The translations under genes and the position numbers were made by a program. Source: Okapia johnstoni (taxonomy: Eukaryota; Chordata; Mammalia; Artiodactyla; Giraffidae). Taken from it: a stretch of 64,000 bases of DNA. Each line of letters opens with the position of its first letter. The stretch's first letter is position 1. Shown here piece by piece: positions 35,111-47,285 of this stretch. The stretch is from contig CM044309.1 in the NCBI GenBank assembly GCA_024291935.2, forward strand, positions 5,456,001-5,520,000. Reading direction: 5' to 3'. The notes under the pieces were generated by a model that saw nothing but the letters and a program-made list of their open reading frames with translations, did not search any database and was not told where the DNA came from.

Positions 35111-35869
35111 TCTGGATAAATTATTTTAAGATGTTTTAAAAGAAAACATCTGTTTGAGAAAACTGGAAAAAAACAGGCAGAAACTGGAGGGAATTTGACC
35201 TTTGAAAATGAAAACAATATCAGATGATATTTGTGTATTTGCAACTTTTTTTGTCCTGATGGAATTCTTGATCTGAGGTCAGGATAGCAGAAATCCAAGT
35301 CTTAAAGGCTTAAGTTGTCAGACTAGAGTGCAGAGCTGGCAAAGCAACTGGAAAATTTAAGTGGAAAACTAGAGTTGGTGAGTCTTGAGGTCTTGTAGTA
35401 ACTCTACCAAAACCTTGTTTTCCCACTAAACTATGCATGTAAGGAAGGCTCCAGTTCTTCTATAACCAGTAGCTATAAGAAAGAAATGAACGGAAATTTC
35501 AGCTTCTGCCTATTGCTGGAGATAGATTTATGTAATTTGAATCTGACTGCCTATTAGAGAAAAACCTCAATACCTTTCAGAGTAAAGTAAATCCCAGAGT
35601 ATGTACAACGTACACAGCACAATGCCAAGCACACAATAAAATATTGCTAGGCATAAAGTAGCAGGAAAAAATTACTCAGTAAAAGTAACAATGAATAGAA
35701 ACTCTAAGATGATACAGATGTTGGAAACAATAGACACCAACTTTCAAGATATTATTATTATGTTCAAAAGCAAACAGCAAAATGGAATCATAATGAATTA
35801 ACAGATGGAGAATCCAAACAGAGAAAGTATAAAAACAAACTAAATTAAAAGTCTAGACTTAAAAACAAG
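35111..35869. other. Unassigned stretch
   Basis: No recognised repeat or exon. Confidence 0.45.
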
Positions 35870-37340
35870 TAGTGTTGTGACATCAGCCTCGTGGTGGGGT
35901 AAGAAGCTCCCTTACTCTCTCCCCTGTAATCTACAAAGAGTAAAAATACCCATAACTCAATGAAGGTTCCTCCGCACAAAGCACTGGGATGCTGGGTGGA
36001 TCTACACATCTGCATGTCTGAGGGTGGCTGAACCAGAACACAGAGAGGAGGAGGAGCAGGGGAGTGGCAGTGGTGGTGCCCGTGATCTCGGACCTCCGGC
36101 TGAGACAGCTGAGTCCACAGCCCCAGAGGACACAGTAGCAGCAGAAAGTGTGGAACAAATGACCCCAGGCTTCTGGTTTCAGTGGTGCCTGCAGGCACAG
36201 GGAATGGGGAAACAACGGCAGTGGGAACTGTGACCCAGGCCCTTCCAGTTTTGGCAGGCCCTTGGCAATAGCCCCCTGCCCTCAACAGCAGCAGCTATAA
36301 ATCTGACAACTCCAGAATGGCAGAGGTTCCCACCATCCTAACTGCCTCCCCCAAGCTCCTCCTCTCTAAAACGTGATGGCAGTGCCTGGGACACAGACAG
36401 CTCTGCGTGTTGCAGAGGTGCCCACAATCCTGGTGTCCACATCAGCAACACCAGTGACGGCAGTGACACGGACAGCAGGGACGTCGGTGGCCCCAGAGGC
36501 ACGAGCAGTTCCAGCAAAACAACCAAGATGTCTTGCAGAGCTGGTGGAGGCGAGACAGCGCAGGCTCTCCAATATAGACAGAGGCAATGTTTGTGCTATA
36601 GTGCCACCTACTGAAGAAGAAAAGAAAGGCCTCTAACAGCACCTGTTGGAGAGTGAGAATCAAAGTAAAAAAAAAAAAAATAATAAAAGAACTCCTAAAT
36701 ACCTCAAAGCAAAAAGACCTTGTCTAAGAGAAGGCAATGGCACCCCACTCCAGTACTCTTGCCTGGAGAATCCCACGGACGGAGGAGCCTGGTAGGCTAC
36801 AGTCCATGGGGTTGCTAAGAGTCGGACATGACTGAGCAACTTCACTTTCACTTTTCCCTTTCGTGCACTGGAGAAGGAAGTGGCAACCCACTCCAGTGTT
36901 CTTGCCTGGAGAATCCCAGGGACGGCGGAGCCGGTGGGCTGCCGTCTATAGGGTCGCACAGAGTCGGACACGACTGAAGCAACTTAGAAGCAGCAGCAGC
37001 AGCAAGAAGCATTATATTAAAACTATCAAAAGTCAATGGCATAAAATTTAAAGGTAGCAGGGAAAAAGGACGGTGGCATACAAAGGAATCTCTGTGAGGC
37101 TGCCAGGTTTCCCAGCAGAAATTCTACAGGCCAAGAAAAAGTTAAATGACATCCAAAAAGTACTGAAAGATAAAAGCTGTCGTCCACGAAAACTCTACCC
37201 AGCGTGTTATCATTCAGGTATGAAGGAGAAACACTTTCCCAGACTAACAAAAGTCAGGGAGCTCATCGCCACTAGACCTGCCATATGAAAATGTTTAAAG
37301 GAGTGTTTCTGCCTAAAACAAAAAGGCAAACGTACACAAA
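35870..37340 (+). mobile_element. Ancient L1, 5' UTR and inter-ORF part
   Basis: The left part resembles an L1M 5' end ('gacatcagcctcgtggtggg', 'ctcccctgtaatctacaaag') followed by a GC-rich, CAG-rich 5' UTR-like block (36000-36640). After an A14 tract near 36667-36680 and a Bov-A2, 'ttcccagcagaaattctaca', 'gtactgaaagataaaagctg' and 'aaactctacccagc' match the L1 segment just upstream of ORF2. Short plus-strand frames (36024-36233, 36373-36636) are low-complexity and not convincing proteins. Confidence 0.55.
36727..37006 (+). mobile_element. Bov-A2 SINE, full dimer
   Basis: Two Bov-A monomers in tandem: 'agaaggcaatggcaccccac' to 'acttcactttcacttttccc', linker, then 'ggagaaggaagtggcaaccc' to 'cgactgaagcaacttagaag', with a terminal (cag)n run. 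Close to consensus, so comparatively young. Confidence 0.96.
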
Positions 37341-38559
37341 AGTTTGAATAACACTACGAATAGGTGAGCATAATCAGAAATGATAACTTTTTATACCAGA
37401 ATAGGTTGCTAAGCATTTAATTAGAGCATACATGTTAAAGAGAAAAATGAGGGCAGGAATGACACCTTCAACCTGGTGATGAACGCGCAACATAAACAAA
37501 CAGTAATTTGAGAACTCAAAAGCACAAAAAGGAAAGAGGAAAATATGGAACCCATAGAGGCAAATGAAGAAAAAATACTATCAGTCAGAACCCTGAGGTA
37601 CTTGCTTCAGTATCCTGGAAATCAGACTCGCTGGGACCGTCACATCACATTCAGTCCTTTAAGGACAAGCCCGCCTTCAATCTGCAGAGTTTCCCCCCAG
37701 GACAAAAGCATGACTGCCTCCCCACCAATGAGTGTGGATGTGAGGTCCTCATCCCTAACGACTCGGCATTCGGACTGACCTTTCTTAGGCTAGATCTTGG
37801 GCATGGACAATAAAATTTCTTGTCACATATTTAGGGTGCCAGCTCTAAACCTCAGGAAGCTGAGTCCCCTCAGATGAGGTCCTAGTATCTTCACAGCAGA
37901 AGAGTCATTGTCAGGGCGCATGTTGTTATTTTTCCAGCTGGGGAGTTTCTTCATTTTGTCACATAGTTACATAGTCTGACCTACCAACAGTGACCAGAGG
38001 CAAAGCGTATCCCTGACAGAGCTGTCACTCGACGGCTCATCACCCTGTAAAGCCAGCGACCGCGCGAGCTGTTCTTCCTCTGACGTTCCCTTGTCATGCT
38101 CTACGTGAGAGTTAAATGTAAACAATTTTCTGCTGTGCAAATTTGAGACAAATGGTAGATGTTCCTATAGAAAAACATATTTAGGTTATAATCAAATAGC
38201 AGCTGTTAATTTTTTTCTGATGTTTAAGGGCCATCTTGAGCTTTGCTTTGCAATATTTTCATTCTGATTCCATGCGTGGTTTTCTGCCCTCTTTCCATTC
38301 TTTCATTCCTGTCTTCCAGCTTCCAGGACAAGGATGCAAAACCACACTGAACTCTTTCCTTCTCCAGCTTCACTGGATGTGTTGCTGGTTTTTATTATCT
38401 CACAGCCATACTCTGAAGACAGATGTTCTGTATCCTGAGAAGCTCCTATTTTTATGCATTTATTGTATATTTTGCTGATATCGCAAAAGCGGTATGTACA
38501 AAAGGAAACTCTTGGTTTCACCCCACAAATCTGAGTTCTGATGGTACTTAGAGTACATT
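37341..38559. other. Unassigned stretch
   Basis: Mixed composition, including a small CpG-containing patch near 38055-38085 ('gccagcgaccgcgcgagctg'). No recognised repeat or convincing exon. Confidence 0.45.
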
Positions 38560-39000
38560 TCCTAACCATGGCTTACGAGAAGGTCTGTTACCTCTCTGCT
38601 GCCTCCTTCCCTTCATTTCCTCCCAACCTCCCTTGTGCTCTAGTTTCTAGCAATATTCATTTCTGTTTCTTGCATATAGAAGGCACATTCACGCTGGAGG
38701 ATGCTGTCCATCCCTGGTCTTTTTGCCTGTCATGCTCCCAGCTAAAGTATTTCATCTTCAGTCGCTGCCCATTTGCAACAACTCTTCCAAAGTTATCATC
38801 GCCCATGTCCATTATTCTCTGTCTAAGCATCAGGGTTGCTTTTTTTTTTTTTTTTTTTTTAATAGCACTAATAACCTAGCTTGAAATTGTTTTATTTGTA
38901 AAAATACAAGCTTCGGGAACATAGAAGTCATATCAATGTGTATTATATATCCTAGTAGCCCTATTACCTAATTTAGTATCTGGTGAATCAATGAGTTGCA
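38560..39000 (+). mobile_element. L2 LINE 3' end with T21 tract
   Basis: Sense L2 in order: 'aaccatggcttacgagaagg', 'cctcccttcccttcatttcc'-like wording, 'catgctcccagctaaagt', then 'aatagcactaataacctagc' and 'aagcttcgggaacatagaag', ending 'gtgaatcaatgag'. A pure run of 21 T (38840-38860) interrupts it where the consensus has no homopolymer. Confidence 0.85.
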
Positions 39001-39015
39001 TCAGGTGGCCAAGTG

Positions 39016-39155
39016 GAGTTCAGTTCAGTCAGTCGCTTAGTCGTGTCCCACTCTCTGCGACCTCGTGGGCTGCAGCACACCAGTGGCCTCCCCGTCCATC
39101 ACCAACTGGCTTCCGGAGTTATGCAATCAAACTCAAACTGTGCCATTGAGTCACT
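39016..39155 (-). mobile_element. BovB LINE, short 3' fragment
   Basis: 'gagttcagttcagtcagtcg' through 'tccatcaccaactggcttcc' to 'tgtgccattgagtc'. It contains small internal additions relative to the consensus. The 'catcaggtggccaag' just before it (39000-39014) belongs to a more internal part of BovB, so the locus is slightly scrambled. Confidence 0.85.
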
Positions 39156-39770
39156 TTAATGCTTATCATATTACATAATTCACCTCACATAAATCTTATT
39201 ATAATATAAAGCTATGTTAGTGTACCTGAACTGGGTAGAAAATACATCAGTGTTTATTCTGTACAGAAGCCTGAGCTGGATGGGCTTGAAGACAAACATT
39301 AATAGAAAAGAACAAAAGCTGTCCTGGAGATTGTTTACAATATGCCTCTTCCCCAGACCTCCTTGTCCATGATATTCCAGTTTTGCCTCTTCCAGCCTTT
39401 TGACCAAACAGCTAAATCATTTGTCACTGCTCATGAATCTGTTTACATTTTATCTACTTTTCTCTTCACACAAAGAGTGGGTGACCTGATGCTGTTTGAA
39501 GCTCTGCCCTTTGGGAGAATTTCTCTGCACCGCCGTCTTTAGGGCCACCCCTGCGTGGGGCTGCGGTAGAGTAACCGGTGCTCTGAAAAGGTGCCTAGTT
39601 CTCTGTGCAGGCACGCACTTGCTTTACAATGTTAGGTGTCGCCCTTTGAGTCCTGCTGTGCTAACCAGAGATTCTACACGGACTTTTTTCTAGAAGAATG
39701 CAAATATCGTTTACTGGTTGAAATGCTACCCTTTCCTGCTGTCTGACATTCCTCTCTCTACCTATCATTT
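39156..39770. other. Unassigned stretch
   Basis: No recognised repeat; short frames only. Confidence 0.45.
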
Positions 39771-39859
39771 TTATAATTTAATTTTTATTTTATGCAGGAA
39801 TATAGTTGATTTAAAGTGTGTTAGTTTCATGTATACTGCAAAGTGATTCAGTTATACAT

Positions 39860-39985
39860 ATGTGTGTTAGGCACTCAGTCGTGTCTGACTCTTCGTGACC
39901 CATGGACTGTAGCCCGCCAGGCTCCTTTGTCCATGGGATTCTCCAGGCAAGAACACTGGAGTGGGTTGCCATTTCCTTCTCCACA
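39860..39985 (-). mobile_element. Bov-A SINE monomer in L1
   Basis: 'gcactcagtcgtgtctgact' to 'ggttgccatttccttctcca'. An 8-base TSD 'ttatacat' lies at 39852-39859 and 39986-39993 inside the L1 3' UTR. Confidence 0.93.
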
Positions 39986-40283
39986 TTATACATGTACATA
40001 CATCCATTCTTTTTCAGATTCTTTTCCTATATAGGTTATTGCAGAATACTGAGTAGAGTTCCTTGTGCTATACAGTGGGTCCTTACTGATTATCTATTTG
40101 ACATGTAGTAGTATATATATGTTAATCCCAAACGTCTAATTTACCCTTTCATCCCCCCCACCAACTTTCACCTTTGGTACCATAGTTTGGTTTGAAGTGA
40201 TCTGTTTTTGTTTTTTAAATAAGATAATTGGTATCATTTAAAATTATTTTAACATTATTTCCCTTGTTTATTCATTTGTTTTT

Positions 40284-40387
40284 GACCCTATCATGTGGTT
40301 TGCAGAATCTTAGTTCCTCGACCGGAGACTGAACCTGGGCCCTGGCATTGAGAGCACGGAGTCCTACCTGCCGGACCACCGGGGGGT
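40284..40387 (-). mobile_element. CHR SINE in L1
   Basis: Antisense CHR head: 'cagaatcttagttcctcgac', 'gagactgaacctgggccct' (B-box position), 'gcacggagtcctacc' and 'ggaccaccgg'. It separates L1 sequences that are contiguous in the consensus. Confidence 0.88.
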
Positions 40388-40775
40388 TTTCATTTGCTTC
40401 ATTGTTTCCTTTGTCTGTCTCATGTTTTAGATTGCACGTGTAAGTGACATCACATAACATCTGTGCTTCTCTGTATGACTTACTTCAATTAAAATGGTAA
40501 TGTCTAGGTCCGTCCTTGTTGCTGCAAATGGCATTATTTCATTCTTTATGTATGACTGAGTAATTTTCCTTTGTATATATGTATCACATTTTCCTTATCC
40601 ATTCCTCTGTTGATGAGCATATAGGTTGTTTCCATGTCATGGGTATTGTAAATAGTACTGAAATGAACATTGGGGAGCATGTAACTTTTCCAATTACTAT
40701 TTTCTCGGTATATATGCCTAGGAGAGGGACTGATGGATCATGTGGCAGTTCCATTCTTATTTTTTAAAGGAACTT

Positions 40776-40937
40776 TTTTGTGCATGCATGTGTGCTAAGT
40801 CTCTGTGTCTGACTGTTTGTGACCCTCCGGACTGTAGTCTGCCGGGTTCCAGAATACTGGAGTGGGATCAAACCTGCATCTCTTACATCTTCTGCATTAG
40901 CAGGCAGGTTCTTTACCACTAAGACCACCTGGGACGC
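40776..40937 (-). mobile_element. Bov-tA SINE in L1
   Basis: A shortened Bov-tA ('gtgtgctaagtctctgtgtc' to 'ttctttaccactaagaccac'), missing part of the middle. It has imperfect flanks 'aaggaactt' and 'aaggaattt'. The L1 resumes at 'tctatactgttctccatagt'. Confidence 0.9.
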
Positions 40938-42518
40938 CCAAGGAATTTCTATACTGTTCTCCATAGTGGCTGCACCAATTTACATTCCCACCAATAGTGT
41001 AGAAGGGTTCACTTTCTCCACACCTTCTCTAGCATTTATTGTGTGTAGATTTTTTAATGATGGTCATTCTGACCAATGTGAGGTGATACCTCACTGTAGT
41101 TTTGATTTGCAGTTCTCTAATTATTTGCAGTGTTGAGCATCTTTTTGTGTACTTGTTGGCCGTCTGTATGTCTTCTTTGGAGAAAAGTCTATTTAGATTT
41201 TCTGCCTATTTTTTGATTATGTTGTTTGCTTTTTTTGATATTGAGCTGCATAAATTGTTTCTAGATTGTTTATGGATTTTGGAGATTAAACCCTTGCTGG
41301 TTGCCTCATTTGTAAATATTTTTCTCATTCTATAGGTTGTCTTTCCATTTTTCTTATTGTTTCCTTTGCTGTGGAAAGTTTTGGGATTAATTAGGCCCCG
41401 TTTGTTTGTTTTCTTTTTGTTTTCATTATTATAGATCTCACTTTGATTTATATACAGTGTTGTGTCTGTATTTCCCTTTGGAAGTTTTGCAGTACCCAGT
41501 CTTACATTTTGGTCTTTAATCTATTTTGAGTTTATTTTTTATGTTTGGTGTTAGGAAATGTTCTAATTTTATTCTTTTATATTAGGCTGTCCAATTTTCC
41601 CAACAGCACTTATTAAAGAGACTATCTTTCCTCCATTGTATATCCTTGCATCCTTTGTCATGTAAAAATTGAACATAGGTGTGTGGGTTTATTTCTGGCC
41701 TTTCTACCCTGTTTCAGAGATCAACATTTCTATTTTTGTGCCAGTGTATCATACTGTTTTGATGACCGTAGCTTTGTAGTACAGCCTGAAGACAAGGTGC
41801 ATGATTCCTCCAGCTCCATTTTTCTTTCTCAGGGTTTCTTTGACTATTTGGGGTCTTTTGTGTCTCCATACTCATTGAAAAGTTTTGTTCTAGTTCTGTA
41901 AAAATGCCACTGGTAATTTGATAGGGATTGCATTGAATGTGTAAATTGCCTTGGGTAGTATATTTATTTTTACAATATCGATTCTTCCAGTCCAAGAACA
42001 CACTGTATCTTTCCTTCTGTTTGTGTCATTTGATTCCTTTCATCAGCATCTTACAGTTTTCAGAGTATAGGCCTTTTGTCTCCTTAGGTAAGTTTATTCC
42101 TATGTATTTAATTCTTTTGATGTGATGATAAATGAGATTGTTTCTTTGATTTCTCTTTCTGATATTGTTAGTGTACAGAAAGCAAAAGATTTCTGTGCAT
42201 TAATTTGTATTCTGCAACTCTACCAAATTGACTGATGAGCTCTAGCAGTTTTCTGGTAGTATCTTTAGGATATTTTATGTATATTATCATGTCATCTGCA
42301 GATAGTGGCAGTTTACTTCTTCTTTCCCAATTTGGATTCCTTTTATTTCTATTTATTCTCTGATTGCTGTAGCTGGCACATCTAAAACTATGCTGAATAA
42401 AAGTGGTGAGAGTGGGCATGCTTCTCTTCTTCCTAATCTTAGAGGGAATGCTCTCAGTTTTTCACTATTCACAGTGATCTTTGCAGTGGGTTTGTCATAT
42501 ATGGACTTTATTAGGATG

Positions 42519-42757
42519 AATTCACTGGTGGCTTAGAAGGTAAAGAATTCACCTGCAATGTGGGAGACCTGGGTTTTATCCCTTGGTTGGGAAGATTGCC
42601 CTTCCCAAGATTCCCCTTTCTCCTCCCGTTGATGAGGGCGTGGCAACCCACTCCAGTATTCTTACCTGGAGAATCCCCATGGACAGAGGAGCTGGGCAGG
42701 CTACGGTCCATGGAGTCACAGAGCTGGACATGACTGAGCAACTAAGCACAACATGTA
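42519..42757 (+). mobile_element. Bov-tA SINE in L1
   Basis: 'attcactggtggcttagaag' through 'ccactccagtattcttacct' to 'ctggacatgactgagcaact', with a small insertion around 42600-42625. Inserted in the L1 between 'atatggactttattagg' and 'tcgctctatgcccactttct'. Confidence 0.93.
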
Positions 42758-44222
42758 CTGATTCGCTCTATGCCCACTTTCTGGAGAGTTTCTATCAGAA
42801 GTGAAGGTTGAATTTTTCTCAAAAGCTTTTTCTTCACATATTGAGATAATGATATGATTTTTATTATTCAATTTGTTGATATGGTGTATCACACTGATTG
42901 ATTTGTGGATACTGAAAAATTCTTGTAGCACTGGAGCAAATCCCACTTGGTCATGGTATAAGACCCTTTTAATGTATTGTATTCAGGTTGCTAGTATACT
43001 ATTGAATATTTTGGGGTCTATGTCCATTAGTGACATTGGTCTGTAATTTGCTCTTTTGTGTGTGGTATCTTTGTCTGGTTTTGGTACCAGAGTGATGATG
43101 GCTTCATAGAATGACCTTGGGAGTGTTGCTTCCTTTGCAATTTTTTGGAAGAGTTTCAGAAAAATCAGTGTTAACTCTTCTCTAAATGTTTGATAAAATT
43201 TGTCTGTGGAGCCCTCTGGTTCTGGACTTTTGTTTGTTGAAAGTTTTTAAATCAGTTTCAATTTCAGTATGTGTGATTCGTCTGTTAATATTTTCTATTT
43301 CTTTCTTGTTCAGTCTTGGAAGGGTCAGTCTTTCTAAGAATATGTCCATTTCTTCTAGATTGCTTCCTACTTAGAAATGTTTTTGCTGTATCTCATAGGT
43401 TTTGGATCATCTTATGTTCATTTTTGTAGTTTTTATTTCCTCTTTCATTTCTTCAGTGATTCATTGGTTGTTTCGTAACAAATTTAGCTTCCATGTGTTT
43501 GTGTTTTTTACAATGTCTTCACATGTTCCTCTTTATATTTATTCTATATTGGACCCTGCACTTCCTGGACTTGAATGAGTGTTTCCTTTCCCACATTGGG
43601 GGATTTTTTGATTATTATCGCCTCAATATTTCCTTGGGCTCTATCTCTCTTCATCTAGCTGTTTTTCTAAGATGAGATCTTATCTAGTCTCTTCAGATAG
43701 AACATATTTCTCTGCTATTTTGTTTGGTCTGACTTTCTGTGTTTGTAGCTTCTGTTCTGCAGGGTTCAAGTTCTTCTTGCTTCTGGTGTCTGGCCCTTTT
43801 TTCTGGTGTCTGGCCCTTGCTCCTGGAGATCTTGGGTTTTGCAGTCTTACTGATGGGAGGGACTGGTCCCTGCTCATTGGTGCATGGAGCAGGATCTTGT
43901 CCCTCTGGTGAGCAAGGTCCTGTCAAGGGGCATGTCTAGAGGCAACCATGGGCTCAGGATGACTTTTAGGCTGCTTGTCTGTTGATGGGTGGGTCTGTAT
44001 TCCCATCCTCTTGGTTGTTTGTCTTGAGGCGTCCTAGTACTAGAGCCTGCAGGCTAGAGGGTGGGGCCAGGTCTTGGCACCAAAATGGCAACCTCCAGGA
44101 GACCTCACACTGGGGGCTCCTGTTTCTTTAGAAGAGTTATCTCAGCATGCCTCAGACCAGGAAACTCCTGAAATCTTTACTGATTTAGCAGCTATCTCCT
44201 GGCTTCTGGAGAATTTATCTGA

Positions 44223-44426
44223 TCAGGCATCCAGAGTGCATGCCTCTTCTTGCTCGTCAAGTACGATTCGCATGATGCCATTGATATGATGGGCCAATCT
44301 GATGGTCCGTGCAGCATCCAGATAATTCATGTCCTTTTGCACTATTTTGTGACAGAAAGTTAAATTAGCCCTTACATACAGCAGCCATAGAATGTATATG
44401 TTATACATCACATGTGAAAGTAACAT
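44223..44426 (-). pseudogene. ERV-L-like pol (reverse transcriptase) fragment
   Basis: A 67-codon open stretch resembles the part of ERV-L reverse transcriptase that spans the catalytic box. The box itself is not intact: the conserved acidic pair is replaced and the surrounding residues are degraded. The fragment begins and ends in broken sequence. The match is by eye; a translated search against endogenous retroviral pol would settle it. Confidence 0.5.
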
Positions 44427-45284
44427 TTTCTTCTCTTCCTAATGGATATGGAAAAGGATGCACTTGCTGGATGAATAGCTCCACATCTCATAGCAGGGCA
44501 ATATGAATGCATTCTAGTGAAGCTATCACATCTACTATGTCAGCTGCTTTAAGGCTGCTGTGAAGCTGAGTTTTTAGCCATCTATTTTTATTCAGCATTA
44601 TCTATCTCTTCAACTTTTTATTTTTATATCTGTGTGAGACAGATTGATGAAATGAGATATGATGAGAACCACTACCCCTTCATCTCAGAGGGTAACAATA
44701 AACTCTTTAACTGAAATACTATGTATTTCTTTTTTATTTACTGACTTGGTCTGTTTCAGGAGCTCCCACTAGTCTTTTCCTAAAACAATAATCCTTATAC
44801 CACTAGGCAAGGAGTCAGTGTGAAAGTTCTGAGAGCGGCTAAGTGTGTTCATTTCAAAAACACATTCAGGGGTTGAGAAATGACCACTAAGTGGACCCAT
44901 GGACACAGTAAAAACTGATATAAACCTTGGTTAGGACTCCATTTATTTTCTGAACCTATAATATCACTCTCAGCTCAAATCCTACATCCACCCGCCCTTG
45001 AAAAATATAAGCATTCTCCTTAATCCAAGGTATATTTCCTTGGTTATGGGACCTCTTTGGTCCCATTCTTCAAAGACATCTGGCCTCCCTTTCAGTCATT
45101 GCTGTTGTGGTCTGAGAACTAGTTCAGGTTTGAGAACTGGACAGTGGACTGCTTTTCTGACGGGTAAGCTGATCAACCTTCTGTTGATTCATGCTTGATC
45201 TCTGTTGATTATATACTAAGCAATACTCTTGGTGACTGCTCATCCATCCTTCCTCTAGGATCATGCTGTATGAGTCATCTCCAT

Positions 45285-45488
45285 GCTGGCTCAGACAGCA
45301 AAGAATCTGTCTACAATGCAGGAGACCCAAGTTCAATCCCTGGGCAGGGAAGATCCCCTGGAGAAGGAAATGGTAACCCACCCCTGTATTCTTGCCTGAG
45401 AAATCCCATGGACAGAGGAGCCTGGCAGGCTACAGTCCATGGGGTCACAGAGAGTCAGACACGACTGAGTGACTAACACTTTCACTTC
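45285..45488 (+). mobile_element. Bov-tA SINE
   Basis: Full length: 'gctggctcagacagcaaaga', 'agttcaatccctgggcaggg', 'tattcttgcctgagaaatcc', 'gagtcagacacgactgagtg'. A 13-base TSD with one mismatch, 'gagtcatctccat' and 'gagccatctccat', lies at 45272-45284 and 45489-45501. Confidence 0.96.
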
Positions 45489-47085
45489 GAGCCATCTCCA
45501 TAGGTCTGTGAGTCAGGTCCAGCCCTGGTTCTCATTAAGATCAGATTGTCTATAACGGTAGTTACTCTCACATTGTCTCTGACAGTTAAGTGATGTCATA
45601 TGCTCTCTGATATTCTGGAAAGCTATTGTCTCCATTAATAGCAGGGAGACCAGTTCTGCAACTTTATCTCTACAATACAGAATTCCCCAAGGCACTAGTG
45701 CCTCCATTGCTTATGAAGGCATCCCTTGCTGTCTCGATAAACAGAATGTCTTCTGGATGCTCCTGAGAACAGTGTCAGATGTGGGGTCTTTCATTCTTAC
45801 CTAATGAATCCACTCTTGCACCCCCACTTTTCTGAGACTTTCATTCTTTGTTCCACAATTCTGAAATCATTTCTGTATTTAATATAGGCCATCACCATCT
45901 CTGATCTTAGAGTGGAACCTCTAGTTATTAAAGTGCCTCTAAGGGCCATGTCAGGCAATTAAATTCGGAGTCACGGGAGAATGACCTATTTCTGACAGAA
46001 TTTTTTCTAACCAGATTAACATTCTATTCAGCACTCTAGGATATATTTCTAGGCCAAGCTCCTGGAGAACTAGTTACATCCTATAATCCTTTATCAGAAA
46101 ATCTCTGTCTCCCTTAGTGGGCTCAGCAGTTTATCGACGGTCAGTCTATTTGGCCCTCAGGAGGTTTGACCCCCACCGCTGGCCTGGCAGACAGAAGAAG
46201 AGGTGCAACACTGAAGATGGCAAGTACTGTCCTGTGAGGCAGCTGCTCTGAGGCCTTCTCACAGTTTGGAGGCACAGGAGATGCTCCTAATTTGTCACAT
46301 GGAGCTAGGGGTATGCTATCTCATAAAACTCAGGGTAGCCTAAAGTCGCATGCTTCTTCATTGCAACTGTACAGATATCCATATCTCAAATCTTAAGGTG
46401 CCAATCTTTTCCTAGTGAGTCCTAACTTTGGCATGTGAGCATTGCCTAGGTGAAAATTCAGCTTTCTCTGATGTTCTGTTACTTTTTCAATCAATTCCTA
46501 TAATTAATTAGGCCTCAAACAGCACTAGATGAGAGTCTCTTTAAGCCCTGCCAAGGGGGCACTCTGACTCCCAGACTTTGCTTTAAACTGTTGATTGACT
46601 GATGGGAGCCTGTCATTTCTCCCTAATAAATTAGTAGCTCTCAGCCATACCCACTCAACTGTACACTAATTTTAGAGTTACTGTTTCCCTGTATCTATCA
46701 AATGCCGAAGACACTAAAGAAGCTAGTCCATCTGCAACTAGTCCTGTCCTAGAACACCACAGTGTAATTCTCAGCAGTTGTCCTGCTTCATCACACTGCA
46801 TACGCCACCGGTGGCCAGGGATGGGGTCCTCACTGGGACTGGCTGATAAGAAAGTCAATTTTAAAATCCTGCCTTCAGAGTCTACTCTAGAGACACTTCT
46901 GCCACCAACTGTCTCAGGTCAGGTTTCCTACCGGTGAACCTGCAAACGGGGGTTCCTATCTGAGGCAAGGTTCTCAGGAAAAGCCTGTAAGTGAATGAAG
47001 GGGCGGAAGCCAGGATAGAGGAGAGGCTAGGTAACAATATGGCTTCAAATGCAGCTCAGTCCGATTTCACAGGGGATTCTGAAGC

Positions 47086-47285
47086 GCAGGCGACTCAGAT
47101 GGTAAAGAATCCACCTGCAGTGCGGGAGACCCATGTTCAATCCCTGAGTCATGAAGATCCCCTGGAGAAGGGAATGGCTGTCCACTTCAGTATTCGTGCC
47201 TGGAGGATTCCATGGACAGAGGAGCCTGGTGGGCTACAGTCCATGGGGTTGCAAAGAGTCGAATATGATTGAGCAACTAACACTC
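47086..47285 (+). mobile_element. Bov-tA SINE
   Basis: 'ggcgactcagatggtaaaga' through 'gttcaatccctgagtcatga' to 'gagtcgaatatgattgagca'. The first bases of the head are altered. No clean TSD. Confidence 0.94.

Larger units (their letters stand above)
39771..44125 (-). mobile_element. Artiodactyl L1 with 3' and 5' ends but missing middle
   Basis: In antisense: 3' UTR ('atatagttgatttaaagtgt'), ORF2 end and RT region (for example 'tccattcctctgttgatgag', 'ctccatagtggctgcaccaa', 'ggtgatacctcactgtag', 'tgccactggtaatttgatag', 'ggtgagagtgggcatgcttc', 'agctcttctctaaatg'-like text near 43170), up to about 43510. It then jumps to sequence upstream of ORF2 ('cacttcctggacttgaatga' at 43559) and a GC-rich 5' UTR (43740-44125, 'cttggcaccaaaatggcaac'). 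Roughly the endonuclease half of ORF2 and most of ORF1 are absent. Four SINEs are nested in it. No frame survives. Confidence 0.93.
44131..47080 (-). mobile_element. Fossil ERV-L-like internal region (tentative)
   Basis: A 2.9-kb stretch of more balanced base composition than its surroundings, with no other repeat identity. A pol-like fragment at its left end (44223-44426) is the main reason for the call; the remaining part would be upstream pol, protease and gag by position, but I cannot recognise those domains. The L1 on the left has cut it off, and a Bov-tA sits inside. No LTR was identified on either side. It is an old, fully broken endogenous copy. Confidence 0.4.

Noticed and set aside
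36373..36636. Alanine/threonine/valine-rich 87-codon frame in a GC-rich block
   Set aside because: Overlapping frames on both strands arise from composition. The block fits a diverged L1 5' UTR better than an exon.
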